A DNA stretch of 60,180 nucleotides from assembly GCF_013812825.1 (NCBI RefSeq), contig NZ_JACCSU010000026.1:1-60180 (forward strand), read 5' to 3'. Position numbers and translations under genes: made by a program. Origin of the DNA: Sphingomonas sp. (GTDB lineage Bacteria > Pseudomonadota > Alphaproteobacteria > Sphingomonadales > Sphingomonadaceae). The notes under the pieces were generated by a model. That model did no database searches. It worked only from the letters and a program-made list of their open reading frames with translations, and was not told the DNA's origin. Below are positions 51,173-60,180 of this stretch, in pieces; the first letter of the stretch is position 1, and every line of letters starts with the position of its first letter.

Positions 51173-51494
51173 ACAGACCTTCGAACGGCAGCGGCTCGGT
51201 GGGCGAAGCGGCGCGCGGAGCGAGCTCCTTCTGCACAGGCCGACGTCAATCCACTCGCCCAACTTGAAGCCGGGTCCGGAACGGCGAGCTGCTGGCGAAC
51301 CCGAGGATCCGGCCGGCCTCCTCCCCGACCAGCCACGGGTGGAAGCCGGGACGATCGGCGGTGATCCGGAGCGCCATTTCGGCGGAGTCCGGCGCCTGCT
51401 CCTCGAAGCTGATCCGGCTGTCCTCGACGTACGGCCGATAGACCTCCCCTATTCCGGCTGCGTCTGCCTGGTTCGCCAGTCGGATCAGAACCAT
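51156..51494 (-). pseudogene. decayed GNAT (phosphinothricin-type) N-acetyltransferase
   Basis: ATG 51494 opens a typical start, MVLIRLANQADAAGIGEVYR then PYVEDSRISFEEQAPDSAEM and HPWLVGEEAGRILGFASSSP, like phosphinothricin-type acetyltransferases. It then meets a stop at 51246 after about 82 residues. The C-terminal family segment GFKLGEWIDV reappears directly after, in another frame, and a further single-base slip returns VQKELAPRAAS to the first frame, ending at 51156. The acetyl-CoA-binding middle (about 70 residues) is missing. So there is one internal deletion plus a later 1-nt loss. The start overlaps the sppA end, indicating a former operon. Confidence 0.72.
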
Positions 51495-53347
51495 TCCGCG
51501 AGCAGGGCCAGCAGGCCCGTGTCGCCTCGGCTCAACACGGCAGGAGCAACCGGGCCGCATTCGAGGCAGCGCGCCTGGATCCGCGGGCCCGACAGGATCG
51601 AGCGCAGGTCGCTAATCGCCGCCGCCAGCTCGTGCGCGGGCGAGCCGCCGATCATCGCGAATGCATCGGTCGGAGCGGTACCGTCGTCGAGTTCCTCGTT
51701 GGCCAGCATCGCGAGCAGGCTGTCGGTCAAGCTCTGCGGCCGTTCAAGGTAGCGGACTCCGCGGTCGCCCTCGCCGAGCTTGGCGAGCTCGGCCGCCTTG
51801 GCGATCGCTTCCTCCATGCCGCCAAAGCCGTCGACCAGCCCGAGCTGGCGGGCGGTGCCCCCGTCCCACACCCGGCCCTGGGCGATGCGATCGATTTCGA
51901 CCGCCGGCTTGCCCCGCGACCGGGCGACGATTGCGAGGAAGTGCCGGTAGACCGATTCGACCGACGATTGGATCAGCCGGTTGGCCTCGGGCGACGGGCC
52001 CTTGAGCAGGTCGGGCTCGCCCGACAGCGGAGTCGTCTTGACGCCGTCGGCGCCCATTCCGAGCTTCTCGAGCGATCCCTGGAAGCTCGGCAGGATTCCG
52101 AACACCCCGATCGAGCCGGTAATGGTCGACGGCTCGGCGAAAATATAGTCGGCCCCGGCTGCGACCCAGTAGCCGCCCGACGCCGCGACATTGCCCATCG
52201 ATACAATGACCGGCAGCTTCTTGGCCTTGGCGGCGAGCATCGCCTGGCGGATTTGCTCGGATGCAAGCGCCGAGCCGCCCGGGCTGTCGACGCGCACGAC
52301 CAGCGCCTTGAGGCCATCGTCGCTCAGTCCCTTCTCGATCGCCCGGGCAATGCTCTCGCCGCCGGCAGTGCCCTCGGGCGCCTTGCCGTCGACGATCATG
52401 CCGGCGACGGTGACGACCCCGATCGGCCCACCGTCGTCACGCTCGATCCGATCGGCGATGTAGGAATCGAGCTTGATCCGCTTGTAGCCGCCGAATGCGT
52501 CCTGATCCTCGCCGCCGAGCTCGGCCAGGCGCGCCTCGAACGCTCGGCGGTCGGCGATCTTGTCGATCATTCCGGCGTTCAGGGCGGCGCGGGCGAGGTT
52601 GCCGCCGGCCGCATCGACGACCGCGGGCAGGTTGCCCACATAGGCGTCGAGCTTGGCCTTGGGGCGCGCGCGCCGGACGTCATCGCGCCAGCTCTCGAGC
52701 AGGGCCTCGCCGAGCGCCCGGTAATTCTGCTCGGCCTCCGGCGACATGTCGTTGCGGGTAAACGGCTCGACCGCGGCCTTGTAGGTGCCGACCCGATAGA
52801 CGTTGGCGGTCACTCCGAGCTTGTCGAGCAGCCCCTTGAAATAGGGGTTCGATCCGCCGGGGCCGGCGATGGCGACGAGTCCAAGCGGGTGGAGCCAGAC
52901 TTCCGACGCCGCCGCCGCGAGCTGATAATGGTCGTCGGTGTAGCCGACCGAGTAAGCGATGACGGGCTTGCCCGCCGAGCGCACCCGGCGAAGCGCATCG
53001 GAAAGCTCGGACATCGCCGTCTGGCCGCCGCCGAGGAAACCTTCGAGATCAAGCGCGACCGCTTTGACGCGATCGTCGTTCCGTGCCTCGTCGAGCACGG
53101 CGACAAGGTCGCGGAGCCGGTACTCGTTGAGCCTGTTGCCGCCGGCGGCGAGTTCCGACAGCTCCGCCCGCGCCGGCTGCTCGACGACCGTTCCGTCGAG
53201 TTCGAGAGCGAGCACTCCGTCGGTCACCGGATCGGGGCGCGCCGAGAGCCCCGCGTAGAGCAAGCCGAAGAACAGCAGCAGGAGCAAGAGCACCAGGGCA
53301 TCCTTGATGCCGACCAGCAGCTTCCAGATCGCGCGCACGAATTTCAT
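51485..53347 (-). CDS. sppA: signal peptide peptidase SppA, 67-kDa type
   Basis: An inner-membrane serine peptidase that degrades cleaved signal peptides. It has an N-terminal helix (about residues 15-34) and two tandem S49 domains. The catalytic Lys190 is in YRVGTYKAAVEPFTRND and Ser390 in GNVAASGGYWVAAGADY, the same split dyad as E. coli SppA. It is 620 residues long. ATG 53347. Confidence 0.94.
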   Translation of the reverse strand: MKFVRAIWKLLVGIKDALVLLLLLLFFGLLYAGLSARPDPVTDGVLALELDGTVVEQPARAELSELAAGGNRLNEYRLRDLVAVLDEARNDDRVKAVALDLEGFLGGGQTAMSELSDALRRVRSAGKPVIAYSVGYTDDHYQLAAAASEVWLHPLGLVAIAGPGGSNPYFKGLLDKLGVTANVYRVGTYKAAVEPFTRNDMSPEAEQNYRALGEALLESWRDDVRRARPKAKLDAYVGNLPAVVDAAGGNLARAALNAGMIDKIADRRAFEARLAELGGEDQDAFGGYKRIKLDSYIADRIERDDGGPIGVVTVAGMIVDGKAPEGTAGGESIARAIEKGLSDDGLKALVVRVDSPGGSALASEQIRQAMLAAKAKKLPVIVSMGNVAASGGYWVAAGADYIFAEPSTITGSIGVFGILPSFQGSLEKLGMGADGVKTTPLSGEPDLLKGPSPEANRLIQSSVESVYRHFLAIVARSRGKPAVEIDRIAQGRVWDGGTARQLGLVDGFGGMEEAIAKAAELAKLGEGDRGVRYLERPQSLTDSLLAMLANEELDDGTAPTDAFAMIGGSPAHELAAAISDLRSILSGPRIQARCLECGPVAPAVLSRGDTGLLALLAEWF

Positions 53348-53396
53348 CGGTTCAATCCTCGGAAACTATGTGCGCGGGTCGCTAGCGCAGAACAAC

Positions 53397-53428
53397 CGTC
53401 ATTGCGAGGCGAGCGATGCAATCCGGTG
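53397..53428. repeat. REP-like palindromic fragment
   Basis: CGTCATTGCGAGGCGAGCG continuing to GCAATCCGG resembles the widespread bacterial interspersed element of the form GTCATTGCGAG...GCAATCC. ATTGC (53401-53405) pairs with GCAAT (53418-53422). It lies in the sppA-groES gap, outside the promoter. Only this one copy was noticed in the window. Confidence 0.5.
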
Positions 53429-53472
53429 CGGGGCTGGGGATCGGCGGTGATTCAAAATTCGCCTTGGAGCCG

Positions 53473-53501
53473 TTGACGCCCAGCGCTTGGGCAACCATAT
53501 G
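53473..53501 (+). promoter_or_regulatory. groESL promoter
   Basis: TTGACG (53473-53478), a 17-bp spacer and CATATG (53496-53501) form a good housekeeping-type promoter 80 bp before groES, placed so that transcription starts at the edge of the CIRCE element. CCATAT may also serve a heat-shock sigma factor, but this is uncertain. Confidence 0.6.
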
Positions 53502-53511
53502 CGCGGCATCG

Positions 53512-53539
53512 CTGGCACTCTCATGGGCAGAGTGCCAAG
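53512..53539. promoter_or_regulatory. CIRCE operator (HrcA site)
   Basis: TGGCACTC-N9-GAGTGCCA with one flanking mismatch matches the CIRCE inverted repeat (TTAGCACTC-N9-GAGTGCTAA) in arm length, spacer and core. It sits at the predicted transcription start of groESL, so HrcA repression relieved by heat is the expected control. Confidence 0.85.
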
Positions 53540-53580
53540 CGCGATTCGTGAGCAACCAAATTTTCAAGGGGCTACAGGCT

Positions 53581-53868
53581 ATGGGTTTCAGGCCGCTTCA
53601 TGACCGAGTCCTCGTCCGCAGGGTCGAGGCCGAAGAGAAGACCGCCGGCGGGATCATCATTCCCGACACGGCGCAGGAAAAGCCGCAGGAGGGCGAAGTC
53701 ATTTCCGTCGGCTCGGGAGTTCGGGCCGAGGACGGCAAGGTGACTCCGCTCGACGTCAAGGCCGGCGACCGGATCCTGTTCGGCAAATGGTCGGGCACCG
53801 AGGTCAAGATCGCGGGCGAAGACCTGCTGATCATGAAGGAAAGCGACATCCTCGGGGTGGTCGCCTGA
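53581..53868 (+). CDS. groES: co-chaperonin GroES
   Basis: The 10-kDa lid of the GroEL chamber. [21 protein letters not shown] with the mobile loop [16 protein letters not shown] and a C-terminal [13 protein letters not shown] are typical. It is 95 residues long. ATG 53581 is preceded by AAGGGG. It is 41 nt upstream of groEL. Confidence 0.97.
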   Translation: MGFRPLHDRVLVRRVEAEEKTAGGIIIPDTAQEKPQEGEVISVGSGVRAEDGKVTPLDVKAGDRILFGKWSGTEVKIAGEDLLIMKESDILGVVA

Positions 53869-53891
53869 CGAGTTCCAACACTGAAATTTGA

Positions 53892-55553
<1,662 letters not shown>

Positions 55554-55604
55554 AGGAAGCTCCACCCGGCCGGACGCCTTGCTCTATCTGTCGAAGGCGC
55601 CCGA

Positions 55605-55778
55605 TTAATCGGAAGGGCTGGAGGAGCGATCCTCCGGCCCTTCTTGATTCGACGCTTCCTGGTTGAGCAGCTCTTCGACCTCGTTGAGCTGGTCCGACTC
55701 CTCGGCCGTCGGCGCCGGCGGGCGCTCGTCGCCGCAGCCGGCCAGCAGCAACAGGATCGGGAGAAGGGCGCGGGTCAT
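55605..55778 (-). CDS. small lipoprotein (57 residues)
   Basis: MTRALLPILLLLAGCGDERP has a lipobox with Cys15, and the remainder is acidic (EESDQLNEVEELLNQEASNQ). ATG 55778 is used; TTG 55787 is possible. The last ~12 codons are formed by the groEL terminator read on the opposite strand. No family was recognised; likely an outer- or inner-membrane lipoprotein. Confidence 0.6.
   Translation of the reverse strand: MTRALLPILLLLAGCGDERPPAPTAEESDQLNEVEELLNQEASNQEGPEDRSSSPSD
55613..55645 (+). terminator. groESL intrinsic terminator
   Basis: AAGGGCTGGAGGA (55613-55625) and TCCTCCGGCCCTT (55630-55642) give a 13-bp stem with one G-T pair and a GCGA tetraloop, followed by CTT. It lies 60 nt after the groEL stop and inside the 3' coding end of the minus-strand lipoprotein. 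Confidence 0.75.
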
Positions 55779-55809
55779 GGGGGCCAAGTACCACTTCGCA
55801 CGCTCATAG

Positions 55810-55842
55810 AAAAAGGGCCGCCCGCGAATGCGGACGGCCCTT
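55810..55842 (-). terminator. intrinsic terminator of the Asn/Ala-rich lipoprotein gene
   Basis: On the minus strand AAGGGCCGTCCGC, loop ATTC and GCGGGCGGCCCTT form a 13-bp stem with one G-T pair, ending in a run of five T (55814-55810). It starts 24 nt after the stop at 55866. This is the cleanest intrinsic terminator in the window. Confidence 0.85.
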
Positions 55843-55865
55843 CAGTTCAATCTAACCGCGAACGC

Positions 55866-56123
55866 TTAGTCGGTGGCGTTGTCGGCGGCGTTCTCGACGG
55901 CTTCGCCGGCGTTCTCGACGGCGTTGCCCGCGTCCTCGACGGCGTTACCGGCCGTATCGAGCGCATTGTCGGCGGCGTTGGCTGCATCGTTGGTCGCAGC
56001 ATTGGTGTCCGCTTCCGCGGCATTTTCGACATTGGCGTCGTTCTCGACGGCTTCCTCGGTCCGGCTTTCGCACGCGGCGAGGCCGAGCGCGAGGACCGCA
56101 ACGGTCACAGCAAATGTCTTCAT
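55866..56123 (-). CDS. Asn/Ala-rich small lipoprotein (85 residues)
   Basis: MKTFAVTVAVLALGLAACES carries a lipobox with Cys18. The mature part is a repetitive acidic sequence of Asn, Ala, Glu and Asp with near-repeats of NAVEDAGNAVENAGEAVENA, predicted as an amphipathic helix with an 11-residue-like period. AAGGAG precedes ATG 56123 and a strong terminator follows, so it is expressed as a single gene. Similar small lipoproteins are common in sphingomonads; no function is known to me. Confidence 0.75.
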   Translation of the reverse strand: MKTFAVTVAVLALGLAACESRTEEAVENDANVENAAEADTNAATNDAANAADNALDTAGNAVEDAGNAVENAGEAVENAADNATD

Positions 56124-56310
56124 GATCGTTCCACTCCTTAAATGCCCAAAACCGGGCACGGGCCTCGGCCTGTCGCGCGATTCGAACAGGCCAGCGCGCG
56201 CCCATACAGACGAGCGAACTGCCACGCAATTGCCATAATTCGTCGAAGCCACGGTTCGTCGCACAATTTGCGTTCAGCGGGTAATGCCGTTCTCCTTGAT
56301 AATTTGACCC

Positions 56311-56330
56311 ATATAAAGATATCTTTATAT
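56311..56330. promoter_or_regulatory. perfect 20-bp palindrome, operator of the met operon regulator
   Basis: ATATAAAGATATCTTTATAT is fully self-complementary and ends 9 nt before the regulator's GTG. ArsR-type regulators bind AT-rich palindromes, and ATAAAGATATCTTTAT-like sites are known for the SAH/SAM-responsive ArsR regulators of methionine genes. TATAAA within it could be the -10, so binding would block transcription directly. Confidence 0.75.
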
Positions 56331-56339
56331 CCTTATCTG

Positions 56340-57329
56340 GTGACTCCGACGCTTCCGCTCTCCGACCTGTTTCAGGCCTTGGCCGACCCGACGCGGGTGC
56401 GGATTTTGGCGCTGCTCAGGATCATGGAGCTGTCGGTCGGCGAGCTGGCGCTGGTCCTCGGACAGAGCCAGCCGCGGGTCTCGCGTCATTTGAAGATTCT
56501 CGCCGACGCGGGAGTCGTCGAACGGCGCAAGGAAGGCAGCTGGGTGTTCCTGACGCTGGCGGCCCCCGAGCGCACGGCCCCGATGTTCGCGCTGCTCGAC
56601 TCCTGGGCGGACGCGCCGACCCAGGCGCTGTTCGCGGCCGACGCGGCGCGGCTCGAGGCGGTGCGCGCCGACCGCGCCGAAGCCGCCTCGCGCTATTTCT
56701 CCGCCCAGGCCGAGGTGTGGGATTCGATCCGCTCGCTGCACGTCGCCGAAAGCGAGGTCGAGGAAGCGATCGAGCGAGCTCTCGAGGAGAAAGATCTCGG
56801 CCGGCTGGTCGATATCGGCACCGGCACCGGGCGGATGATCGAGCTGTTCGGGCCACGCGCCGCGCAAGCGATCGGCATCGACCGCTCGTCGGAGATGCTC
56901 CGGCTGGCGCGGGTCAAGCTCGAGGCCGCGGGCATCGCATCGAGCCTCCGCCAGGGCGACATGTACGCGCTGCCGCTGGCCGACGAGAGCGCCGACAGCG
57001 TCATCATCCACCAGGTGCTGCATTATGCTCACTCGCCGGCGGCAGCGATCGCCGAGGCGGCGCGGGTCCTCAGCTCCGGCGGAACGCTGCTGATCGTCGA
57101 CTTCGCTGCTCATGAGCGCGAGGAGCTGCGGGCCAGCGACGCGCACATCCGGCTGGGCTTCGACGATCAGGTGATGGCCGGCTGGTTCGCCGCCGCCGGG
57201 CTCGCGCTCGACCATGTCGAGCATCTCGAGGGCGGCGAGCTGACGGTGACCCTGTGGCGGGGTGAAAAGCTTGTTTCGAGGGGCGCCGAGGGGGCCGGCT
57301 TGCCGCAGCGCCAGCGGCGGGCGGCATGA
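56340..57329 (+). CDS. ArsR-family regulator fused to a SAM-dependent methyltransferase
   Basis: Residues ~10-75 are an ArsR winged helix (LADPTRVRILALLR, QSQPRVSRHLKILADAGVVERR). Residues ~115-310 are a class I methyltransferase fold with motif I VDIGTGTGR (157-165) and acidic Asp181. No metal-binding Cys are seen, so it is not a metal sensor. Fused regulators of this type next to metF and metH are thought to sense SAM or SAH and repress methionine synthesis. GTG 56340 is chosen by homology to the HTH; no good ribosome site is present. It overlaps metF by ATGA. Confidence 0.85.
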   Translation: MTPTLPLSDLFQALADPTRVRILALLRIMELSVGELALVLGQSQPRVSRHLKILADAGVVERRKEGSWVFLTLAAPERTAPMFALLDSWADAPTQALFAADAARLEAVRADRAEAASRYFSAQAEVWDSIRSLHVAESEVEEAIERALEEKDLGRLVDIGTGTGRMIELFGPRAAQAIGIDRSSEMLRLARVKLEAAGIASSLRQGDMYALPLADESADSVIIHQVLHYAHSPAAAIAEAARVLSSGGTLLIVDFAAHEREELRASDAHIRLGFDDQVMAGWFAAAGLALDHVEHLEGGELTVTLWRGEKLVSRGAEGAGLPQRQRRAA

Positions 57330-58231
57330 ACCGACTGGAACGCCTCGCCGCGCACGAGCCGCTTTTCGCGGAGACCCGCGGCGACATCCAGGTCAGCTTC
57401 GAATTCTTCCCGCCGAAGACCGAGAAAATGGAAGAGACGCTGTGGGAATCGGTCAAGACGCTCGAGCCTTTGGCTCCGCGTTTCGTCTCGGTGACCTATG
57501 GCGCGGGAGGCTCGACCCGCGAGCGCACGCACGCGACCGTGGCGAGGATCGTCCGCGAAACCTCGATCCCCGCCGCCGCGCATCTGACGTGCGTCAACGC
57601 CACCCGCGAGGAGGTGGACTCGATCGCGCGCTCCTATTGGGAGGTCGGAGTGCGCCACATCGTCGCGATCCGCGGCGACCCCCCGGAGCAGGGCGCCAAA
57701 TTCGTGCCGCACCCCGGCGGCTACGCCAATGCCAGCGAGCTGGTTGCCGGCCTCAAGCAGGTTGCGCCGTTCGAGATTTCGGTTGCTGCCTTTCCCGAAT
57801 GCCACCCGGACTCGCCCAGCATCGACGCCGATCTCGATAACCTCAAGCGCAAGGTCGACGCCGGCGCGAACCGCGCCACAACGCAATTCTTCTTCGATCC
57901 ACAATGCTTCTTCCGCTACCTCGACAAAGTGGCCGCGGCCGGGATCGACATCGAAATCCTGCCGGGGATCATGCCGGTCACGAACTTCGCGGCAATCAAC
58001 CGGATGGCCGCAATCAACGGTACTTCGGTGCCCGACTGGGTCGGCCGGTTGTTCGAAGGACTGGACGACCTTCCCGCGGCCCGCCAGCTGGTCGCCGCAA
58101 CGATCGCGGCGGAACTCTGCGCGCAGCTCTACGCGGGCGGGGTTCGCCACTTCCATTTCTACACTCTCAATCGGGCCGAGCTGTCCTACGCGATCTGCCA
58201 TTTGCTCGGAGTCCGGGCGAAAGCGGCATGA
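57326..58231 (+). CDS. metF: 5,10-methylenetetrahydrofolate reductase
   Basis: MetF is the FAD enzyme producing 5-methyl-THF, the methyl donor for MetH. SFEFFPPKTEKMEETLW is the N-terminal signature with the catalytic Glu; VSVTYGAGGSTRERT, AIRGDPP and HFYTLNRAELSYAI are typical. It is 301 residues long. It overlaps both the regulator and metH part 1 by 4 nt. Confidence 0.96.
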   Translation: MNRLERLAAHEPLFAETRGDIQVSFEFFPPKTEKMEETLWESVKTLEPLAPRFVSVTYGAGGSTRERTHATVARIVRETSIPAAAHLTCVNATREEVDSIARSYWEVGVRHIVAIRGDPPEQGAKFVPHPGGYANASELVAGLKQVAPFEISVAAFPECHPDSPSIDADLDNLKRKVDAGANRATTQFFFDPQCFFRYLDKVAAAGIDIEILPGIMPVTNFAAINRMAAINGTSVPDWVGRLFEGLDDLPAARQLVAATIAAELCAQLYAGGVRHFHFYTLNRAELSYAICHLLGVRAKAA

Positions 58232-59274
58232 GCGCGGCCGAGACCCTTCGGGCCGAAGCGGCCAAGCGAATCCTCGTCAAGGACGGCGCCTACGGAACGT
58301 CGATCCAGGCCCGCCGGCTCAAGAGCGAGGATTATCGCGGCGAGCTCGCGCTGGCCAAGGATCAGCGCGGCAACAACGACCTGCTCAACCTGACCCGGCC
58401 CGGGCTGATCGAGGAAATCGCCACCGAGTTCGCCGAAGCGGGCGCGGACATCCTTGCCACCAACACGTTCAACGCCAATGCGATCAGCCAGGCCGACTAC
58501 GCGGCCCAGGCCCATGTCGCCGACATCAATCGAGCCGCGGCTCGGATCATTCGCCAGGTCGCCGACCGCTTTTCACAGCGGGACGGCCAGCGCCGCTGGG
58601 TTGCGGGAGCGCTCGGCCCGACCAACAAGACGCTGTCGCTGTCGCCCGACGTCAACGACCCCGGCTACCGCGAGGTCGATTTCGACACCATGAAAGCGGT
58701 GTACCGCGAGCAGATCGACGCGCTGGTCGAAGGCGGGGTCGACTTCATCCTTATCGAGACCATCTTCGACACTCTGAACGCCAAGGCCGGCATCAAGGCG
58801 GTGCTGGAGGCGCAGGAAGCGCTCGGCCGGCCGCTGCCGCTGATGATTTCGATGACCCTGACCGATCTGAGCGGCCGCAACCTGTCCGGTCACACGGTCG
58901 AGGCGTTCTGGGCTTCGGTCCGGCACGCGAGGCCGGTGACCGTCGGGCTCAACTGCTCGTTCGGGGCCGCACAGCTGCGCCCGCATCTGGCGGCGCTCGC
59001 GGCCCGGGCCGACACCTTGGTCATGGCCTATCCCAACGCCGGCCTGCCCAACGAGCTTGGCGAATATGACGAGGCGGCCGCCGAGACCGCCGCGCAGGTG
59101 TCGCAGTGGATCGCCGACGGGCTGGTCAACATCGTCGGCGGCTGCTGTGGAACCACCGCCGCCCACATTGCCGCGATCGCCGCGGCCGCCCGCAGCGGCG
59201 CCCCGCGCAAGGTGCCGGCGCCGGACGGCCACACTTTGCTCGCCGGGCTCGAGCCGATGATCCTCGCGGCTTGA
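58228..59274 (+). CDS. metH: methionine synthase, homocysteine-binding half (split MetH, part 1)
   Basis: This is the homocysteine S-methyltransferase barrel of MetH as a separate protein. Zinc ligands are Cys243 (GLNCSFGA) and Cys306-Cys307 (GGCCGTT); DGAYGTSIQ and TNTFNAN are also typical. It is 348 residues long, ending with the barrel. A stop and a new ATG three bases on start part 2, so the two halves must assemble as separate chains, as in other alphaproteobacteria such as Caulobacter. Confidence 0.93.
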   Translation: MSAAETLRAEAAKRILVKDGAYGTSIQARRLKSEDYRGELALAKDQRGNNDLLNLTRPGLIEEIATEFAEAGADILATNTFNANAISQADYAAQAHVADINRAAARIIRQVADRFSQRDGQRRWVAGALGPTNKTLSLSPDVNDPGYREVDFDTMKAVYREQIDALVEGGVDFILIETIFDTLNAKAGIKAVLEAQEALGRPLPLMISMTLTDLSGRNLSGHTVEAFWASVRHARPVTVGLNCSFGAAQLRPHLAALAARADTLVMAYPNAGLPNELGEYDEAAAETAAQVSQWIADGLVNIVGGCCGTTAAHIAAIAAAARSGAPRKVPAPDGHTLLAGLEPMILAA

Positions 59275-59276
59275 CC

Positions 59277-60180
59277 ATGGACCAAACCGTTCGCCCTGAG
59301 CCTGTCGAAGGGCTGCCCTCTTCTTCAGGCGCACAACGGAAGGACGGTCCCTCGACAAGCTCGGGACGAACGGAAACGGGAGCCGCGGCCGGCGCGACGT
59401 TCGTCAATATCGGCGAGCGCACGAACGTCACCGGTTCGGCGAAGTTCAAGAAATTGATCCTGTCCGGTGACTACGATTCGGCGGTCGAGGTCGCGCGCGA
59501 CCAGGTCGAGAACGGCGCCCAGATCATCGACGTCAACATGGACGAGGCGCTGCTCGACTCAGAAGCGGCGATGACCACCTTCCTCAAGCGCATCGCCGCC
59601 GAGCCGGACATCGCCCGGGTCCCGGTGATGATCGACAGCTCGAAGTGGAGCGTGATCGAGGCCGGCCTCAAATGCGTGTCGGGCAAGCCGATCGTCAATT
59701 CGATCAGCCTCAAGGAAGGCGAGGAGCCGTTTCTCGCCCAGGCGCGGCTGGTGCGGGCCTATGGCGCGGCGGTGGTGGTGATGGCGTTCGACGAGACCGG
59801 CCAAGCCGACAGCGCGGCGCGCAAGGTCGAGATCTGTCGGCGCGCTTATGCCCTGCTGACCGCCGACGGTTTCCCGCCCGAGGACATCATCTTCGATCCC
59901 AATATCTTCGCCATCGCCACCGGGATCGACGAGCATCGCCGCTATGCGATCGATTTCATCGAGGCGACCCGCGACATCCGCCTGGCCTGCCCCGGGGTGC
60001 ATATCTCGGGCGGTCTCTCCAACCTCAGTTTCTCGTTCCGCGGCAACGAGCCGGTGCGCCGCGCGATGCACTGCGTTTTCCTGTTCCACGCGATCGCCGC
60101 CGGCATGGACATGGCGATCGTCAACGCCGGGCAATTGGACGTCTATGACGCGATCGACCCCGAGCTCCGCGAGGCGTGCG
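59277..60180 (+). CDS. metH: methionine synthase, folate/cobalamin half (split MetH, part 2), partial
   Basis: The frame is open from ATG 59277 to the window end. From about residue 41 it matches the MetH methyl-THF-binding barrel ([66 protein letters not shown]). The cobalamin-binding and activation domains would follow beyond the edge. Residues ~4-33 are not MetH: they are the translation of a palindromic repeat (VRPEPVEG ... STSSGRTE). ATG 59277 lies two bases after the part 1 stop. Confidence 0.93.
   Translation, partial: MDQTVRPEPVEGLPSSSGAQRKDGPSTSSGRTETGAAAGATFVNIGERTNVTGSAKFKKLILSGDYDSAVEVARDQVENGAQIIDVNMDEALLDSEAAMTTFLKRIAAEPDIARVPVMIDSSKWSVIEAGLKCVSGKPIVNSISLKEGEEPFLAQARLVRAYGAAVVVMAFDETGQADSAARKVEICRRAYALLTADGFPPEDIIFDPNIFAIATGIDEHRRYAIDFIEATRDIRLACPGVHISGGLSNLSFSFRGNEPVRRAMHCVFLFHAIAAGMDMAIVNAGQLDVYDAIDPELREAC
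59287..59373. repeat. inverted palindromic repeat pair in the 5' end of metH part 2
   Basis: CCGTTCGCCCTGAGCCTGTC plus GAAGGGC at 59287-59313 recurs in reverse complement at 59346-59373 with a few differences. The element (of the form CGTTCGTCCTGAGCNTGTCGAAGG) is a common sphingomonad interspersed palindrome. The pair with its spacer is 87 bp, exactly 29 codons, so it is carried in frame in the protein. Confidence 0.88.

Overview
The window is a GC-rich chromosomal segment, almost entirely core genes, from an alphaproteobacterium most likely in Sphingomonadales. Evidence for this is a complete division/cell-wall (dcw) cluster, a PhyR-NepR-EcfG general stress response locus with matching promoters, a TCA block in the order mdh-sucD-sucA-sucB-lpdA with a short-form SucA, a methionine synthase split into two polypeptides, and palindromic repeats of the types common in sphingomonads that are embedded inside coding sequence. 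Nearly all genes are packed with 4-nt ATGA/GTGA overlaps.

Layout. 1-19050: mraZ-rsmH-ftsL-ftsI-murE-murF-mraY-murD-ftsW-murG-murC-murB-ddl-ftsQ-ftsA-ftsZ, all on +, preceded by a 10-bp-phased repeat that looks like a MraZ operator and by a DnaA box. 19147-24319: a TPR/SPOR envelope protein, a dGTPase-like HD hydrolase, a phosphatidylcholine synthase and a phospholipase D-family enzyme (divergent, starts 15 bp apart), and a small exported WGxxGxxG protein with a sigma-EcfG promoter. 24439-31615: argS, two tandem SPOR proteins at the FtsN position, nagZ, scpA, scpB, tatA, tatB, tatC. 31738-35570: the stress locus (phyP-like kinase homologue and nepR on -, phyR, a 45-residue membrane protein and ecfG on +). 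35824-42822: glnE, a 1-Cys Bcp peroxiredoxin, an M20 peptidase, zapE, a thioesterase and sdhB. 43010-50464: mdh, sucD, sucA, sucB, lpdA. 50465-55553: a PepSY membrane protein, a decayed acetyltransferase pseudogene, sppA, and groES-groEL behind a CIRCE operator. 55605-60180: two small lipoproteins, then a methionine operon (ArsR-methyltransferase regulator, metF, metH part 1, metH part 2 running off the end).

How the genes work together. The dcw block makes UDP-MurNAc-pentapeptide and lipid II and builds the divisome that uses it. The three SPOR proteins and NagZ act on the same septal wall. The stress locus is the partner-switch that frees EcfG; three matches to the EcfG promoter consensus lie in the window, at nepR, at the small membrane ORF/ecfG, and at the WGxxGxxG gene. 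The ArsR-type regulator with a perfect 20-bp palindrome just before its start probably controls the metF-metH operon.

I found no clear new defence or biosynthetic system, tRNA, rRNA, CRISPR array or intact insertion sequence. The most unusual signals are the EcfG-controlled small membrane proteins, repeats domesticated into proteins (RsmH tail, SucB linker, MetH N-terminus), a composition-shifted patch inside murD, and terminator hairpins that encode protein C-termini.
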